Positions 35,100-48,276 of a stretch of 64,000 nucleotides of DNA are shown one piece after another. Within the stretch, counting starts at the first letter, position 1; every line of letters begins with the position of its first letter. The translations under genes and the position numbers were made by a program. Source of the DNA: Silene latifolia (Eukaryota > Streptophyta > Magnoliopsida > Caryophyllales > Caryophyllaceae); assembly GCF_048544455.1 (NCBI RefSeq), contig NC_133538.1, positions 6,788,658 to 6,852,657 of the forward strand, in the 5' to 3' direction. The notes beneath the pieces were generated by a model. The model was given only the letters and a program-made list of their open reading frames with translations. It was not told the DNA's origin and searched no databases.

Positions 35100-35937
35100 C
35101 TGTTTCAGCATATAATTTAAGTACACACACATAGGCACCAAAACATGTAATTTACACAAATTAAGCATGGAGTAAAACATCTATGTACGCACTATCACCA
35201 ACAATTTCCCAAATTACGAGTAAAATTCAAATTTTCCAACGTTCAGACGGTCTTTACAGCTGCGAGAAATTTCGCATAATTATCATGAATTACTCAACTA
35301 CTACAACTTTCAACACATGGCTCAAATACAACCACATATATACTTGAAATCCCGTAAAACATTCTTGTATGCTCATAGAAAAGAGTAACCAAGCACACAC
35401 TATCACTGACAATCCAAACTATAAGTAAACTTCTCAATTCTAGTCATCAGACGGTCCCTACAGCTGTAACAATTTTGACGTATTTAGCATGAATTAACAT
35501 CACTACTACTACTTCAAAGGTTTAACCCTTAACACATAGTCATATTCAATACAAAATTCCAATCATAGAAAACGAATTTCAATTTGAGGCACTTTTAAGA
35601 CGGAGTTTTAAGGCAAATTTCGAGGTGAAAATCACAAAATTCAACTTCCCACATGATATATGCAACATATACTACTCAATTTCATCACTCAATCATGTAA
35701 AAGACACTCAAAAATCAATTTGATTTCACAAACCCTAGAAAATTCGTCCCCAAATTTTGTAATTTCTATTCAATTTTTAGCACAATAAACAACAACAATC
35801 ATAAAAGGGAAGCATGTGGATCATGTTACAACAATTACAAGCAACTTTCCTTCCATATAAACCGAAATTTCAGATTGTTCTACCATTCCAATTGTCTCTA
35901 AGTGATGAAAACATTAAAATAGGAAAGAAATTCATAC
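35100..35937 (-). other. Probable 5' leader intron of the passenger gene in C
   Basis: The minus-strand donor AAG|GTATGA (35937) and the acceptor AAACAG|ATG (35100) bracket 838 bp with no coding potential. A has a comparable intron at 41456-41877, also ending at the ATG. A donor after CTTCCT...AAG is shared between them. Confidence 0.6.
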
Positions 35938-37268
35938 CTTAATCAATTAGGAAGTGCAAGAACGAATCAAAGCAATGAAAACTACCCAAATTAATTACCA
36001 CAAACACAAGATACAAGAATTTTAGGGAGGTTTAGGAGATTAGGGTTATGAAAGATGAAGAGGGAATAAGAAGAATGAGGAAGAAAAGGGATTTATGAAT
36101 CCCGCGGAAGTCCCTGTACTGTAGCATACTCGATCGAGTGCCTCGGGTACTCGATCGAGTGCCCTCTACTCGATCGAGTAGGCGCTATTTTATTGAATAA
36201 CCGTAGGAAATTCCTACGTCTCGACGTCATAGTTTCCTAACTAGATCGAGTGGGGTCTACTCGTTCTAGTAAGCACTTACACTCGGTCAAGTAAGGTTGG
36301 GTACATGGTCAGAATTACAAAATTAACTGAAGATTCCTGCAAAACAAGATCACGTGTCGATTCTAAACCAAGTTCCGAAGTCGTCACTGGTTATCGTACT
36401 CATTCATATAATACCATTACTACTTTAATATATCGTACGGTCTCATCATATAAGATTCATATCACACTATGCTACAACGAACTTCACACAATATGGTTTA
36501 CCTGCTACCGAGTCATCCATGTATGCAATTATGTCATTATATCATGTCTAAACTTGTTTTACCACATTGCTAACAAACTTATATTCACGTTACTTGAAAC
36601 ACATAATTAACGATAAATTTCCATGCGTCATCCAAGTGTATCAGCAATATGTTCAAGCTTCAGTATAAACCAATCAATCTATTCAAGCTAATTACATCAC
36701 ATACGAAAACTTTCAACCGTTCATATATTACATGCATCCATTATTATTTTTGATAATTCTCATTATAGCTCAACATTTCTTTAACTAACATTTTCATGGC
36801 TACTATAAGACTTATGGACTCATATAGGACCACCACTACTAACCGCCTGAAACAAACACAGACATTACCACATTCCATAACACAGCACACACTTCTACTC
36901 TTTTTCACATACTTCTATCGTATAAACCTTTCACGTTCCTTATTATCATCACATACACACACCAACTCTTTCAAGTTTTCACCATACACAATTCTAACAC
37001 AACCATGATGTCTACCTTAACTTCAACAAGACTCAACCATAAGCACTACTAGTTTAACCATCCTACACATTGAACACATATTTGCCGACTCCACATTCCC
37101 ATACCCAGTGACTGGCTTAAGCACAATGGGGCTAAGACTTTGAAATGAGAGCGCCTACTCACCCAAAACCTAGCATCAGCTGGGGCTCCCATTATACATA
37201 CACCATGTTCATTTTATTAGACTCACTACGTTCATTAGGTTCATTTAACCAAAGGTTCCAAAATCGTC
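35938..37268 (-). other. Element C leader and passenger-gene promoter
   Basis: The region holds a motif array at 36127-36296 and a TATA-like CATAAAT (minus strand, 36092-36098), then a CT-rich leader down to 35938. The stretch 36300-37268 is AC-rich untranslated leader that matches the A leader near the PBS. No gene is seen there. Confidence 0.6.
36127..36296. repeat. ACTCGATCGAGT array upstream of passenger gene in C
   Basis: There are three close units at 36127-36180 at ~20-bp spacing and looser units at 36242-36296. They lie just upstream (on the minus strand) of the TATA-like box at 36092. Confidence 0.8.
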
Positions 37269-37283
37269 GCTCTGATACCACTT
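37269..37283 (-). promoter_or_regulatory. Element C primer-binding site (tRNA-iMet)
   Basis: AAGTGGTATCAGAGC on the minus strand lies directly inside the 5' LTR. Confidence 0.9.
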
Positions 37284-38585
37284 TGTGACACCCGCATAGA
37301 CCAAGGAGCCTTACTGAGACCTTCCCTAGCATATAAGAACGTCACCATCGCAGTTGCCCGAGAAAAGTAATCATCAAAGGTCAATAAAAGAACGTTAAAC
37401 TGTTTTACAAGCGTTACAACCAAACTGTTAAAAGAAAGATACAACTCATCACTATATCCTACTTCCTGTCATAACTCGTGAGGACTCATCCCAGTCCGGA
37501 CTCCAGCAATCATCCAAGACAACACCTCTAAGACTGACTGCTCACCAAAAGGGATCACGGCAGACACAACAAACAAACAGGCAACCACACAAGGTCAGTA
37601 ATTGAGATAAAACATCATAATCTTGACCAACTTGTAACAAGCACAACCAAACACACACACGGCCACAATCACTTCAACCAAACACAGTCACCGACTGTCC
37701 ACTGGACTAGCCCTGCCAGTGCGGGACCGCAGCTGTTCCCACCTAAGCCCCGCTCATCATATCGAGCGATAACCCCGTCCCATTAATGTGCACATCCCAT
37801 CCCGTGGCGGGCTCCATGGAGGGCAAAACTAGGGCATGAAGCCACTCTCGCAAGTGACTCCACTCAGCCGAGGACGCACCTCGAGAATCAGCGACAATCA
37901 ATCACAAACAGCTGCAATACAACAACAACATACGAACTATATACTCCAACCGACTACCGCATATACTCTGTCACACAATTACAACCACGACACAACAACC
38001 GGCACACTAGACCATCAACAGAAACTGAGTAAACCTACCTTTAAACGACTGCAACGGTTCCATGTTCTCACACACAAGACCCAGCAATCAAGCAACACCT
38101 ATACACACAATACAATCATCTATCGCTACCATTCTAACCCTAACTGAAAACACAAAGACATAGTTGATTATGACGACATACCTACATGAGGAAATCTGGC
38201 AAAGGACCGCTACCCGACTCAAGCTATGCACTCTTATGGCACAAGGACCTTCAAAGACTCCCATGGAAGGTATTTGGTGAAGGAAGGAGGAAGAGACGCC
38301 ATTTAGGTTTAGAAGAAAGAGGCGTAAATGATTTGCGGTTTTAAGAAAACACGATTATAAACCCTCGCTGAAAAGACGTTAATCGATCGAGTAACTAACG
38401 TACTCGATCGAGTGGCCCCTACTCGATCGAGTATCCAAGCTACTCGATCGAGTAGCCTCTACTCTATCGAGTACCACCCACAACTCAAGACACAAGGTAA
38501 CTTGGGTACGTATTCCTAAGGAGTATTACTGCTCCCAAGGTCGGTCAATGCTGGTCAACGGGTCCCTAAAAGGGCGGGTATTACA
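37284..38585 (-). mobile_element. Element C 5' LTR
   Basis: This is 1,302 bp, ending (plus strand) GGTATTACA. It has five motif units at 38380-38474. A minus-strand TTTATAAT is near 38354-38361. Confidence 0.9.
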
Positions 38586-38590
38586 TTTGT

Positions 38591-40087
38591 GGTTGGGTTA
38601 CCATTCCGACTAGTGATTATGCGACCATATATATTGTGTTAGGGAAGTTTTGAGTAGCTTTTGCCCTAAAGCCACTCGATCGAGTGCCCCTCACTCGGTC
38701 GAGTAGTTGCAGGTGTGTCAATTTGGGAGCATTCTGATCTCGGGATACTCGATCGAGTAGCTATGTTACTCGATCGAGTAGGGCCAGCTCGATCGAGTGC
38801 CTAACCCACTTGATCGAGTAGCACTGTTACAGGCACTTTTTGAAAATTAAATTGTTTGAATGCTTTTATTTTCGCATATTTCGATATTTATCATGGTTGA
38901 TGAAGGTTAGTAACATGTTTGGGTCAACATTTTAGATATGCTTGGGTTCGTGCTTGACTTATAAATGACGTTTTCTGAGAAATAGATGTGACGGGACAAT
39001 AACACATATTGTTGCGGGAATTTGGCATGCAAGTAATGTTATAAAAGTTCATATTTTTGTATGTATATATATATTTACCTTGCGAGTAGTGGTTATGTGG
39101 CGTCAGGTGTCACAAAGTGAAAAATATTAATTGGTTCTTAATGCATTCATTTTACTTCCTCAACGTCTACAAGCAAGCCTCACTTATTTATGACCAAAAA
39201 GACTTGTTACTTACTTTATGAACTTTCTATAATTCCATTATACACAGGTTGTTACACACTTGAAAAAAAAATACTAGTAAGGGTTGCATGTCCTTCATGG
39301 CCATTGTTAATCATTCTCATAAAGTAGTAGGTGTATATAAGTTAAAGTTAGTCGTGATTAGTGAGTAATGTCGATAAGGGGCAATATGTGTTAGGTCAAG
39401 TAAGTAAGTCGTTTGATGGTGAACTTCAGGGACGAAGTTCCTTTTTAGAGGGGAAGAGTAATGTCGCAAAAAGGAAAATGCCGCAATTATAAAAAATTTG
39501 CAGTATGTTTGTGATGTTTTATAATATTTCTGTTATAATTAAAATATGAGTTTATAATTGTTTTAATAGTTTTATTGTGGGAATTGTATAATTGGGTGAG
39601 AATGAATAATTGTCAGTAGTTGTCAAACAAGATGACATGGCGTTATACCTAATTTTCAGTAATCATTCGTATGTTATCATACCTCATTGTGAATCTGTGA
39701 TAGAACCGTGTGATCATCTATTGTTGTGAATCTGGGATAGGACCGTTGTGTAACATGTCTTATGTTGGAAATTATTGGCCAGTGAAAGCATAGTCTTGTA
39801 GCTGCGTTAATGCGTGTCTGAATAGTTCAAGGTAGTAGTATAAAAGATAGTTGAGTTGGTCGTGTTGGTACATGTTGTGTGTTCGGTAACTCAAGTAGCT
39901 GTTTTCAGAGGCTTGAATATGTGGTGTGTTTGGACGGGTGATGATGGTGACTTAGTGGAATAATGCTTCTAGGGAGTTGTGGACCTGTGCCGGGTAGACG
40001 AAGGTGTCGACCTTAGCTTCCTGTCATGTGGTTTGGGGGAGGATGAGTCGAACTTCGGGAACGAAGTTCTTTTTAAGGGGGGAATAC
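38591..40087 (+). other. Element B internal remainder (no gene)
   Basis: A motif array is at 38671-38823. Two hairpin/polypurine modules follow, GAACTTCAGGGACGAAGTTC (39421-39440) and GAACTTCGGGAACGAAGTTC (40050-40069). The second is followed by the true tract AAGGGGGGAATACT just before the LTR. No ORF is present. Confidence 0.75.
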
Positions 40088-41418
40088 TGTAATACCCGTC
40101 CTTTTAGGGACCCGTTGACCAACGTTGACCGACCTTGGGGGCATGTGATAGCCTTTAGGATTGCGTGCAAGAGTTGCCTTGTGTCATGTTTGACTTTGGG
40201 GGATGTGTGGTACTCGATAGAGTAGAGGCTACTCGATCGAGTAGCTTGGGTACTCGATCGAGTAGGGGCCACTCGATCGAGTAAGTTAGTTACTCAATCG
40301 AGTAGCGTCTTTCCAGCGAGGGTTTATAATCATGTTTTGATAGAATCGCAAATCATTTCCGCCTCTCCCCTTCAGACCTAGATGTCGCCTCCCTCATTTC
40401 TCTTCACCATAATTCCTTCCATGGGAGCCTTTGTGGATGCTAGTGCCTTGAGGATGAGTTGCTTGAGTCGGGTAGCGGTCTTAACGCCGATATGCTATCC
40501 GTAGGTATGTCATCATCATCATCTTTGTCATTGTTGTTCCTTGTAGGATTGTGGTGGTAGTAATAGGCTGTTATGTGGTTTGTATAGGGGTTGCTTGCTT
40601 GGTTGATGTCATGTGATTAATCAAGGAATTGCTGCGGTTGGCTAAAGGGAGGTTCGCCTACTCAGTTTCTGTTGGATGTTTAGTGTGACGGTTGTTATAT
40701 TGTTGTTGTGTCAGTGTGGCTGATTGTGTATGGTAATTGGTTGGTGTGTGCTGTTTCATTGGTTGTTGTTGTTGTGGTGCAGCTGTTTGTGATTGATTGT
40801 CTATGGTTCTCGAGGTGCGTCCTCGGTTGAATTGAGTCACTTGCGAGAGTGGCTTCACGCCCTAGTTTTGCCCTCCGTGGAACCCGCCACGGGAGGGGAT
40901 ATGCACATTAATGGGACAGGGTTATCGCTCAGTGTGATGAGCGGGGCTTAGGTGGGAACGACTGCGGTCCCCTACTGGCAGGGCTGGTCTAGTGGACAGT
41001 CGGTGATGGTGATTGATTGGAGGAGGTGTGGCTTGTGTGTTTATTGTTGTTTCAGTATTGCTATGCCAATGGTTGGTGTGTTTCTCCAGTTACTGACCTT
41101 GTGTGGTTGTTCTTGTTTGTTTCTGTTGTGTCTGCCGTGATCCCTTATGGTGAGCAGTCAGTCTTAGCAGGTGATGTCTTGGATGGTAGCTGGAGTCTTG
41201 GCGGGATGAGTCTTCACGAGTCATGACAGGAGTAGTCTTCATAGTGTTTGATGAGTTGTATCATGTATATCAGTAGCTTGGTTAATCACTTGTAAAGTTA
41301 TTATAAATGTTCTTTTATCGACTTTTGATGATTGCTTTCCTCGGACAACCGAGATGGTAATACCTTTATATGCTAGGGAAGGTCTTGTTAAGGCTCCTTG
41401 GTATATGGGGGTGTTACA
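40088..41418 (+). mobile_element. Element B 3' LTR
   Basis: This is 1,331 bp, with a five-unit array at 40210-40306 and TTTATAA near 40323. It is followed by the GATTT duplication. Confidence 0.9.
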
Positions 41419-41455
41419 GATTTTCCCTTTTTGCTTGACAAAAACTTCCTTCAAG

Positions 41456-41877
41456 GTAAGGTTTTAAACCAATTTCTTTCATTTCTTCTTAAAGTTATGG
41501 TATGCCCTTGCTCAAACTTCGAATCCCTATCATGTTAACTGAAATTGGGTTTCTTCCTATAATAATTTTAATTTAAATGCTTATAAACATCGTCTATGCC
41601 GTCACTGGAGCAATTCCATGACTCAAATCGCTTGTTGTGTAATACAAAACTTTTAGGGTTTGGCTTAAGTCGAATTTTTGCCCCTTTTGATTGTTTTAAG
41701 ATACTCTTTCAAGGCTTCTTGATGATAAAAATGATTCTTTTAATTAAAATACCTTGTGTTTTGGGAGAAAAATTTTGTCTTAAAAGTTCGTCTCAAAATT
41801 GTATACATTCCGAAAAACAGTCCATCCATGGCTATTTTCTGGTTAGAATATCCTTGTTAAAACCTATCTTTTTGCAG
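41456..41877 (+). other. Probable 5' leader intron of the passenger gene in A
   Basis: The donor TCAAG|GTAAGG and the acceptor CTTTTTGCAG bracket 422 bp. The ATG follows two bases after the acceptor. No coding is seen inside. Confidence 0.65.
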
Positions 41878-41878
41878 T

Positions 41879-43446
41879 ATGCCGAAAACAAGAGCCAACG
41901 CAAACAAGAGGACTCGTGCCAATGTTCAATTTGAGACGGGTCAATCCAGTCAAGAACCTGTTGTTCCACCGGTGGAAGCTTATCCGTCGGTAATCTTTTC
42001 CGATTTCAAGCAACGTAAGGCCTTCATAGCTTTGATGAGTCGTCCTTTCCGACCTACTAGGTGTGTGCACCCCAATATTTTAGAGACCTTGGGGATTAAG
42101 GGAGACATAACTCATATCTTTGAGACTTTGGAAATGGTGGGGTTGTATCACCTGAGAAGGAAGTCCTACCCTCATTTGACCTTGGAGTTTTTGAGCTCGT
42201 TTGTCTATTATGCGAAGAAGAAAACTGTCTCCGTCCACCTCATGAACAAGGACCATGAGTTGACCTTGGATGAGTTTGCTGGCCACCTGGGTCTAGAGGC
42301 AGAGGGGACGGGGTATCTTAGTGACGTGGCTAAGAATAGTGGTGCACCTCTTTATCTTCCTTATCTGACCGGCCGACCTGCTCCTAGTGCTAGTGCTATG
42401 CTGATCAATGACATTCAACACGTGTTCCTTCGTATGTTCCTTAGATGATGACCTGTCTGTTGTACTCGAGAGATGATGTGAGAAAACTTAATTCCCATGA
42501 GGTTATGTTGTTGATGTCTTACCTGAACTTGCACCGTAGGAAGCCCTTTTACTATAGCGCTACGGGGGTGGTTTGCGCTAGCTTGGATCATATGGCATAG
42601 TCCCCGAACCGTCACATCGCTTGTGGGGCCATAGTGACCCGTTTAGCCCAGCGCCTAACTGACTTTGAGGCTCCACCTCCATCGGAGGACGAGCTATTTG
42701 AGGCCATACCGACCATGAACGCCAAATATTGGTGCAACAACAGGTGGTTGCGGAAGATGGCCGATGGGTCTTATGCTTGGAGAGTGAGAGGATCTATGTG
42801 GATGGTACTTCCTGACCCTGCACGCCTTCCCATTGTTGAACACTTAGCTTAGTGGGAGTCCGTAGTTGGGGTGATTAGACCTGGACTGCAGTACTACTTG
42901 ATTGATCCCACCATCCTTTTGGACCTACCTGAGCCTACCTCAGTGCCTGAGGGACTGGAGGCTCCTCCCCCACCTCGTGAGCGTCATAGGGCTAGACAGC
43001 CTAGGGTGGAACCGGTTGAGACTGAGCCCTCTTACTCCATGCCGAGCTTCTACCCACAGCAGTACTCGCCCTACAACACAGTGCATGATCCCAGGATGCA
43101 GGTGAGTGACTTGACTGAGCGGATCTCCACCACCTTGGTGCTCCGCAACATGCATGAGATGGCCCTTAATCAGGGTATAGGGACTGAGCTGGCACAAACC
43201 ATTTGGTGGAGAGGACCCGGAGTGGACATAGGTATTTTCCATAGCTATGGAGTCGACCCTAGCTTTTGAAGGCCACTAGAGGAGGCTGAGTTTGGCTGCC
43301 TCGCGGGACCGTGGGGAGCCAACTACGGTAGTCAGCTAGGCGGGGGAGATTACTCAGTAGCGGGTTATCAGAGAACCAGTACCTCGGGAGCTGGAGCATC
43401 GGGTGCAGGTGGTGGTGATGAGATGGAGGAGGGTCCATATGAGTGA
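41879..43446 (+). pseudogene. Passenger gene of A (Athila ORF1/PMD-like)
   Basis: The ATG is at 41879, straight after a splice acceptor. The first 189 codons are open and basic at the N-terminus (MPKTRANANKRTRANVQF). They are followed by YPSVIFSDFKQRKAF, NILETLGIKGDITHIFETLE, LTLEFLSSFVYY and MLINDIQHV. A one-base shift near 42446 moves the reading to the next frame. Stops follow at 42598, 42850 and 43267. The C-terminal part has RNMHEMALNQGIGTE and a Gly-rich end, as in C. The family resembles ATHILA ORF1/mobile-domain-like proteins and its biochemical role is unknown. It is the only gene in element A. Confidence 0.78.
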
Positions 43447-44570
<1,124 letters not shown>

Positions 44571-44608
44571 GAACTTCGGGGACGAAGTTCCCTTTAATGG
44601 GGGAAGAC
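44571..44608 (+). promoter_or_regulatory. Element A terminal hairpin and polypurine tract
   Basis: GAACTTCGGGGACGAAGTTC has 8-bp arms around GGGA and is followed by AATGGGGGAAGA before the LTR. This is the arrangement found at the 3' end of Tekay/Del chromoviruses. Confidence 0.8.
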
Positions 44609-45914
44609 TATAATACCCACGATGTTTAAGGACTCTTTTGACCGACCCATTGACCGGGAAAGACCATAAGAGGGGATATGTGAGAGGCTAGGTGAGAATA
44701 AGTACCTTACGAGAGTAATTACTCGACCTAGTAGGGACTACTCGGTTGAGTAGTGTGAATACTCGACCGAGTAGAGCTTACTCGGCCGAGTATGTGAGTA
44801 CTCGACCGAGTATGGCTGTTGTTGACGCGTTGATATATAACGCAAGTTTGCAAGTTTCATTTCATTTTTCGACAGTTCCTCTTCTCTAACCCTAATTTAT
44901 CCTTCTCTCACCTATCACCCATACCTCCATACACTCTCATATATGTAGCCTAGACCTCAACCATGGGAAGGTCGGGCCTTGCGTAGGATGGATGTGTGCG
45001 TCGTCGTCGTCCGTGTCACCATCGGTCCGCGTAACTAGGTAAGTTGATGTTTAGTTGTCTCTTTCAGTAGATTGTTGGGAGTAATTGTATAATAGGATGT
45101 GATTACCGTTGTAGGATGCATCTCAGTGTCTTGCTTGGCTATTTGTGGATGCATTTTCTTGGTTGGCGTTAAGGTAGGGTTTCCCTGTTCAGTTTACTGC
45201 TAATTGATTTAAGATTGTGATCATATTGTGCATGATTGTTGTCTGCTGATCATCGGAGTGTTGGTGTAGTGGTGGTTGTGATGATTATGGTGGAGTCATT
45301 TGCGGGAGTGGCTTCACGCCCTAGTTCGCCCTCCGTGGAACCCGCCACGGGAGGGGATGTGCACATTAAGGGACAAGTTTATCGCTCGTTGATGAGCGGG
45401 ATTTTGGTGGAGGTTGGCTGCGGTCCCCCACTGGCGGCGTGGGCTACCTGTTGCGATGGGTAGTCTAGCAGGGCTACACACCTTGGTGTGTAGTCGGTTA
45501 CTATGTGATATCGAGAGACCGGGGACGGAGGATGATCAGCTGGTTACTTTATGCACTTGTCTCATTTTAATTATGCAGTAACTGACCCCGTGTTATGTTT
45601 TCAAAACAGTGGTGATACATTCGGGGATGGTGAGAAGTTGGCTTAGCAGGTATAGTTAGTTTGTTGCTGTTGGGCGTGGAGGGAATCGAGTCACCACGCT
45701 ACCGGCATAGATGTCTTGACGCATGAGCTCTATAGCATTCATAGTTATCACTCGGTATCTAGTTTGTATTTTGGGTTGTAAAGAATTAATGTAATGTAAT
45801 TTAAATGTTCTTTTATTGTCTATTTGATCTACTACCTCGGGTGATCGAGATGGTAACACCTTCATACACTGGGATGGTACTTGGTAAGGCATTCTGGTGT
45901 GCGGGGGTGTTACA
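44609..45914 (+). mobile_element. Element A 3' LTR
   Basis: This is 1,306 bp. It starts TATAATACCC (a TG to TA change) and ends GGGTGTTACA. A five-unit array is at 44721-44813 and the TATA-like box is at 44834-44840. Confidence 0.9.
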
Positions 45915-45919
45915 AGATA

Positions 45920-46149
45920 AGGATGAGAGGAAATCTCAATATTCATATTAGGCCCAAAATGCTTAAATTGAGTCGATATTCGCTATAAAACACGCCTCAA
46001 GTATACTATAACTCGAGTCGGAAATTATTATCGTTATTATTATTATATAACTAAAACTATATATTTTGATGAAAATTAGATTTCAAAAATATAATTATTT
46101 AAATTAAGCGATAAAATATTTTAAAACTATTTTACTAAAAAGCGGGTGT
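45920..46149. other. AT-rich flank beyond element A
   Basis: This is presumed continuation of element T internal sequence after the A insertion. No gene is seen. It ends at GCGGGTGTTACA, which looks like the last bases of an A/B/C-type LTR. Confidence 0.4.
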
Positions 46150-46742
46150 TACAGTGTCAAATAAAATGAACCCGACATGAGTAAAATAGGAGGTCCGTTT
46201 TGGATGAGTAGGCGCCCTTATCTCAAAACTAGATTCTATTGTCTCGGTTGGTCATTACGTGAGTAGTTATGAGTATGGGGGAACGCTATGTGATATGTTG
46301 TGTGATTTCATGTGTGCAATGTTAATTTGGCAAGTCCTCGCATGACGTGGTTTTGCGTGTGTTGATACAAGTTAATAGATTTCTATCTTGACATAACCCT
46401 TCAAGTGGTGTATGATAATATATGATGAGTTTTAATGCTATAATTGACGTGTGTATTGTAGCCGTAGATAGGCTTCTTGCACGATATAATTGTTCACATG
46501 GTATGTGATAACATGTAGAAGTTGGATGAAAGCAATGATACGTATAACGTGTTTTGAGATTGGTTATTACGTGTTGGTGTGTGCGAGGGATATTAACCTC
46601 GTCCTTTGACATTTTAATATCGCATGTGTGTTTGGATTTTTCTAGTGTTATGGTTAGAGTGTCACTTGTAATGGTTATTAGTAGAGCATCAGCTAGTGTA
46701 GGAATTGTATTTCCTAGTCGGAAATTTGCTAGCCATAGTAAG

Positions 46743-48276
46743 TGATGCCCGTCGTTGTGTGAACCAAAGATAAAATTATAATACCTATTAAAACTAACAT
46801 AAGCTAGTGGTAACAGGGTCGAACCACAGGGAGGCGATGCAATTATTAGTTGTCTAATTTTAAGTCCAAGGTAACAAAAGTGGGGATTTGATTTGATTTG
46901 GTCTATAGCTAAGGCAATAAAAGACAATAAACTAAATAAACGGATAAAACAAATATTAAAAGGGGTGCTAAGATGGTCGGTTCACTGTAGTTTCGGCGGC
47001 AGTGTACTAGGTAGGTCTAAAACAAACACGTGAGACGGGAAAATAAGAAGTCCTCTTGGTCCATTCTTACAGGTAGCATCTTTCGATCTCGCTACAGGTC
47101 CCTAATATCACTAATACTAACTTTCGTCCTGAATAGTGACTTAAAAGGCTAAATTAACTCATCTTTCGATCCCATTAATCTAGTCGTCTTAATTGGGTAG
47201 GCTATCTCCCTCCCCTATCTTTCAATCTTTATTGGGTCGGTCAAATCCTAGGCATTCAACTAGTCGCGTGCACTCGATTCGTCAAACATAGAAATTAAAT
47301 TAATTAAAACGAAGGTAATCTCACGAGGCCGGTCGATCGACCAGGAAGCCCAGTCGATCGACCATGGCGCGCTTTAGGTCGTCCTATTCTAATGCCGCCT
47401 ACGCTACAGATTCCCTACATCCTAGCACGGGGGGGGGGGAGGGGGGGGGGGGGGGTTTAGCTACTCATACTCATGATAAAAATAGCAATAAACTTAACAA
47501 TTAAAACATTCGAAATCATGCTTAAATTATCTAAACAAGCGATTAACATAAAGTGATAAATTGGTTTCGGGAGATCTAACCTAGCAATCCTATACTACGA
47601 ATGGAAGCAACAAATTGAATAATAAAACAGAAGAATACCGTGTAAAGGAATTGAAAAGGGATGATCAGAACCGAAAGCAAAACAGAAACTTTATTAAAGA
47701 ACGAACTAAACTATGAATGTTGAATTGTATCTTCGAACTGAATGATGAATACTTGATAGAAAACTAGATGATTATTCTGAATGTTAAAGCTACGTTATAT
47801 AGGAATACAACGTAGTTCTTATTCCAAAACCTAATGTACAATGGGCTTCTTAATTCTCGATCTTCTTATTCACGTCAGAATTAGCGGCTTGGTTGATCGA
47901 CCATGCAAGGCAGTTGATCGACTGCTCTTCACTGAACAGTAGCTACTGGAACTCGTGGGTTAGTCGATCGACTAAGGGCAGCGGTCGATCGACTGAAGTA
48001 GCTGATACTTGACTTCTAACTTCTCGTGGATTTGTCTTTCGGGCCTCGAAATGCGCTCCAAGCTCGTTCCTTGAGTAAATACTTCATGTCAAATGCAATG
48101 CAATGTTCTTGGGGACGGATTTGACTCAATATCTACTCATTTCCGCATAAATCTGCAATATTACATAAAAATACGAAAGTAGACGAAATGGGGCAAATAG
48201 TAGCATAAACTACACAAATGAGCTCTGAAATGCGTGTGAAATGAGGTGCAAAACATCATATATTGGACACGCATCA
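46743..48276 (-). mobile_element. Element E 3' LTR
   Basis: This is 1,534 bp. Motif sites are at 47325-47367 and 47892-47998. A minus-strand TATATAA is at 47794-47800, about 92 bp past the second cluster. A G-rich run at 47429-47455 is much longer than in the 5' LTR. Confidence 0.9.

Larger units (their letters stand above)
21911..38585 (-). mobile_element. Element C: non-autonomous LTR element, reversed, inserted in B
   Basis: LTRs at 37284-38585 (5') and 21911-23158 (3') are flanked by TTTGT (21906-21910 and 38586-38590). The outer end of the 3' LTR reads TTTGACACCC instead of TGTGACACCC. Its inner end has lost about 14 bp together with the polypurine tract. C carries the same type of passenger gene as A, in minus orientation, split by a copia element at 24924-33930. 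No pol gene is present. Confidence 0.88.
20500..41418 (+). mobile_element. Element B: short non-coding LTR element inserted in A
   Basis: LTRs at 20500-21826 and 40088-41418 are flanked by the duplication GATTT (20495-20499 and 41419-41423). With element C removed the internal region is about 1.6 kb with no ORF. Sequence just after the primer site resembles the region downstream of the passenger gene in A, with a GGCCGTAAGGCCG block, so B looks like an internal-deletion derivative that lost its gene. Confidence 0.9.

Noticed and set aside
46322..46927. 201-codon minus-strand frame across the D/E boundary
   Set aside because: It crosses the TSD and the end of the E LTR, joining two unrelated sequences, so it is not a gene. 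The related frame at 53499-53762 is the same LTR end.
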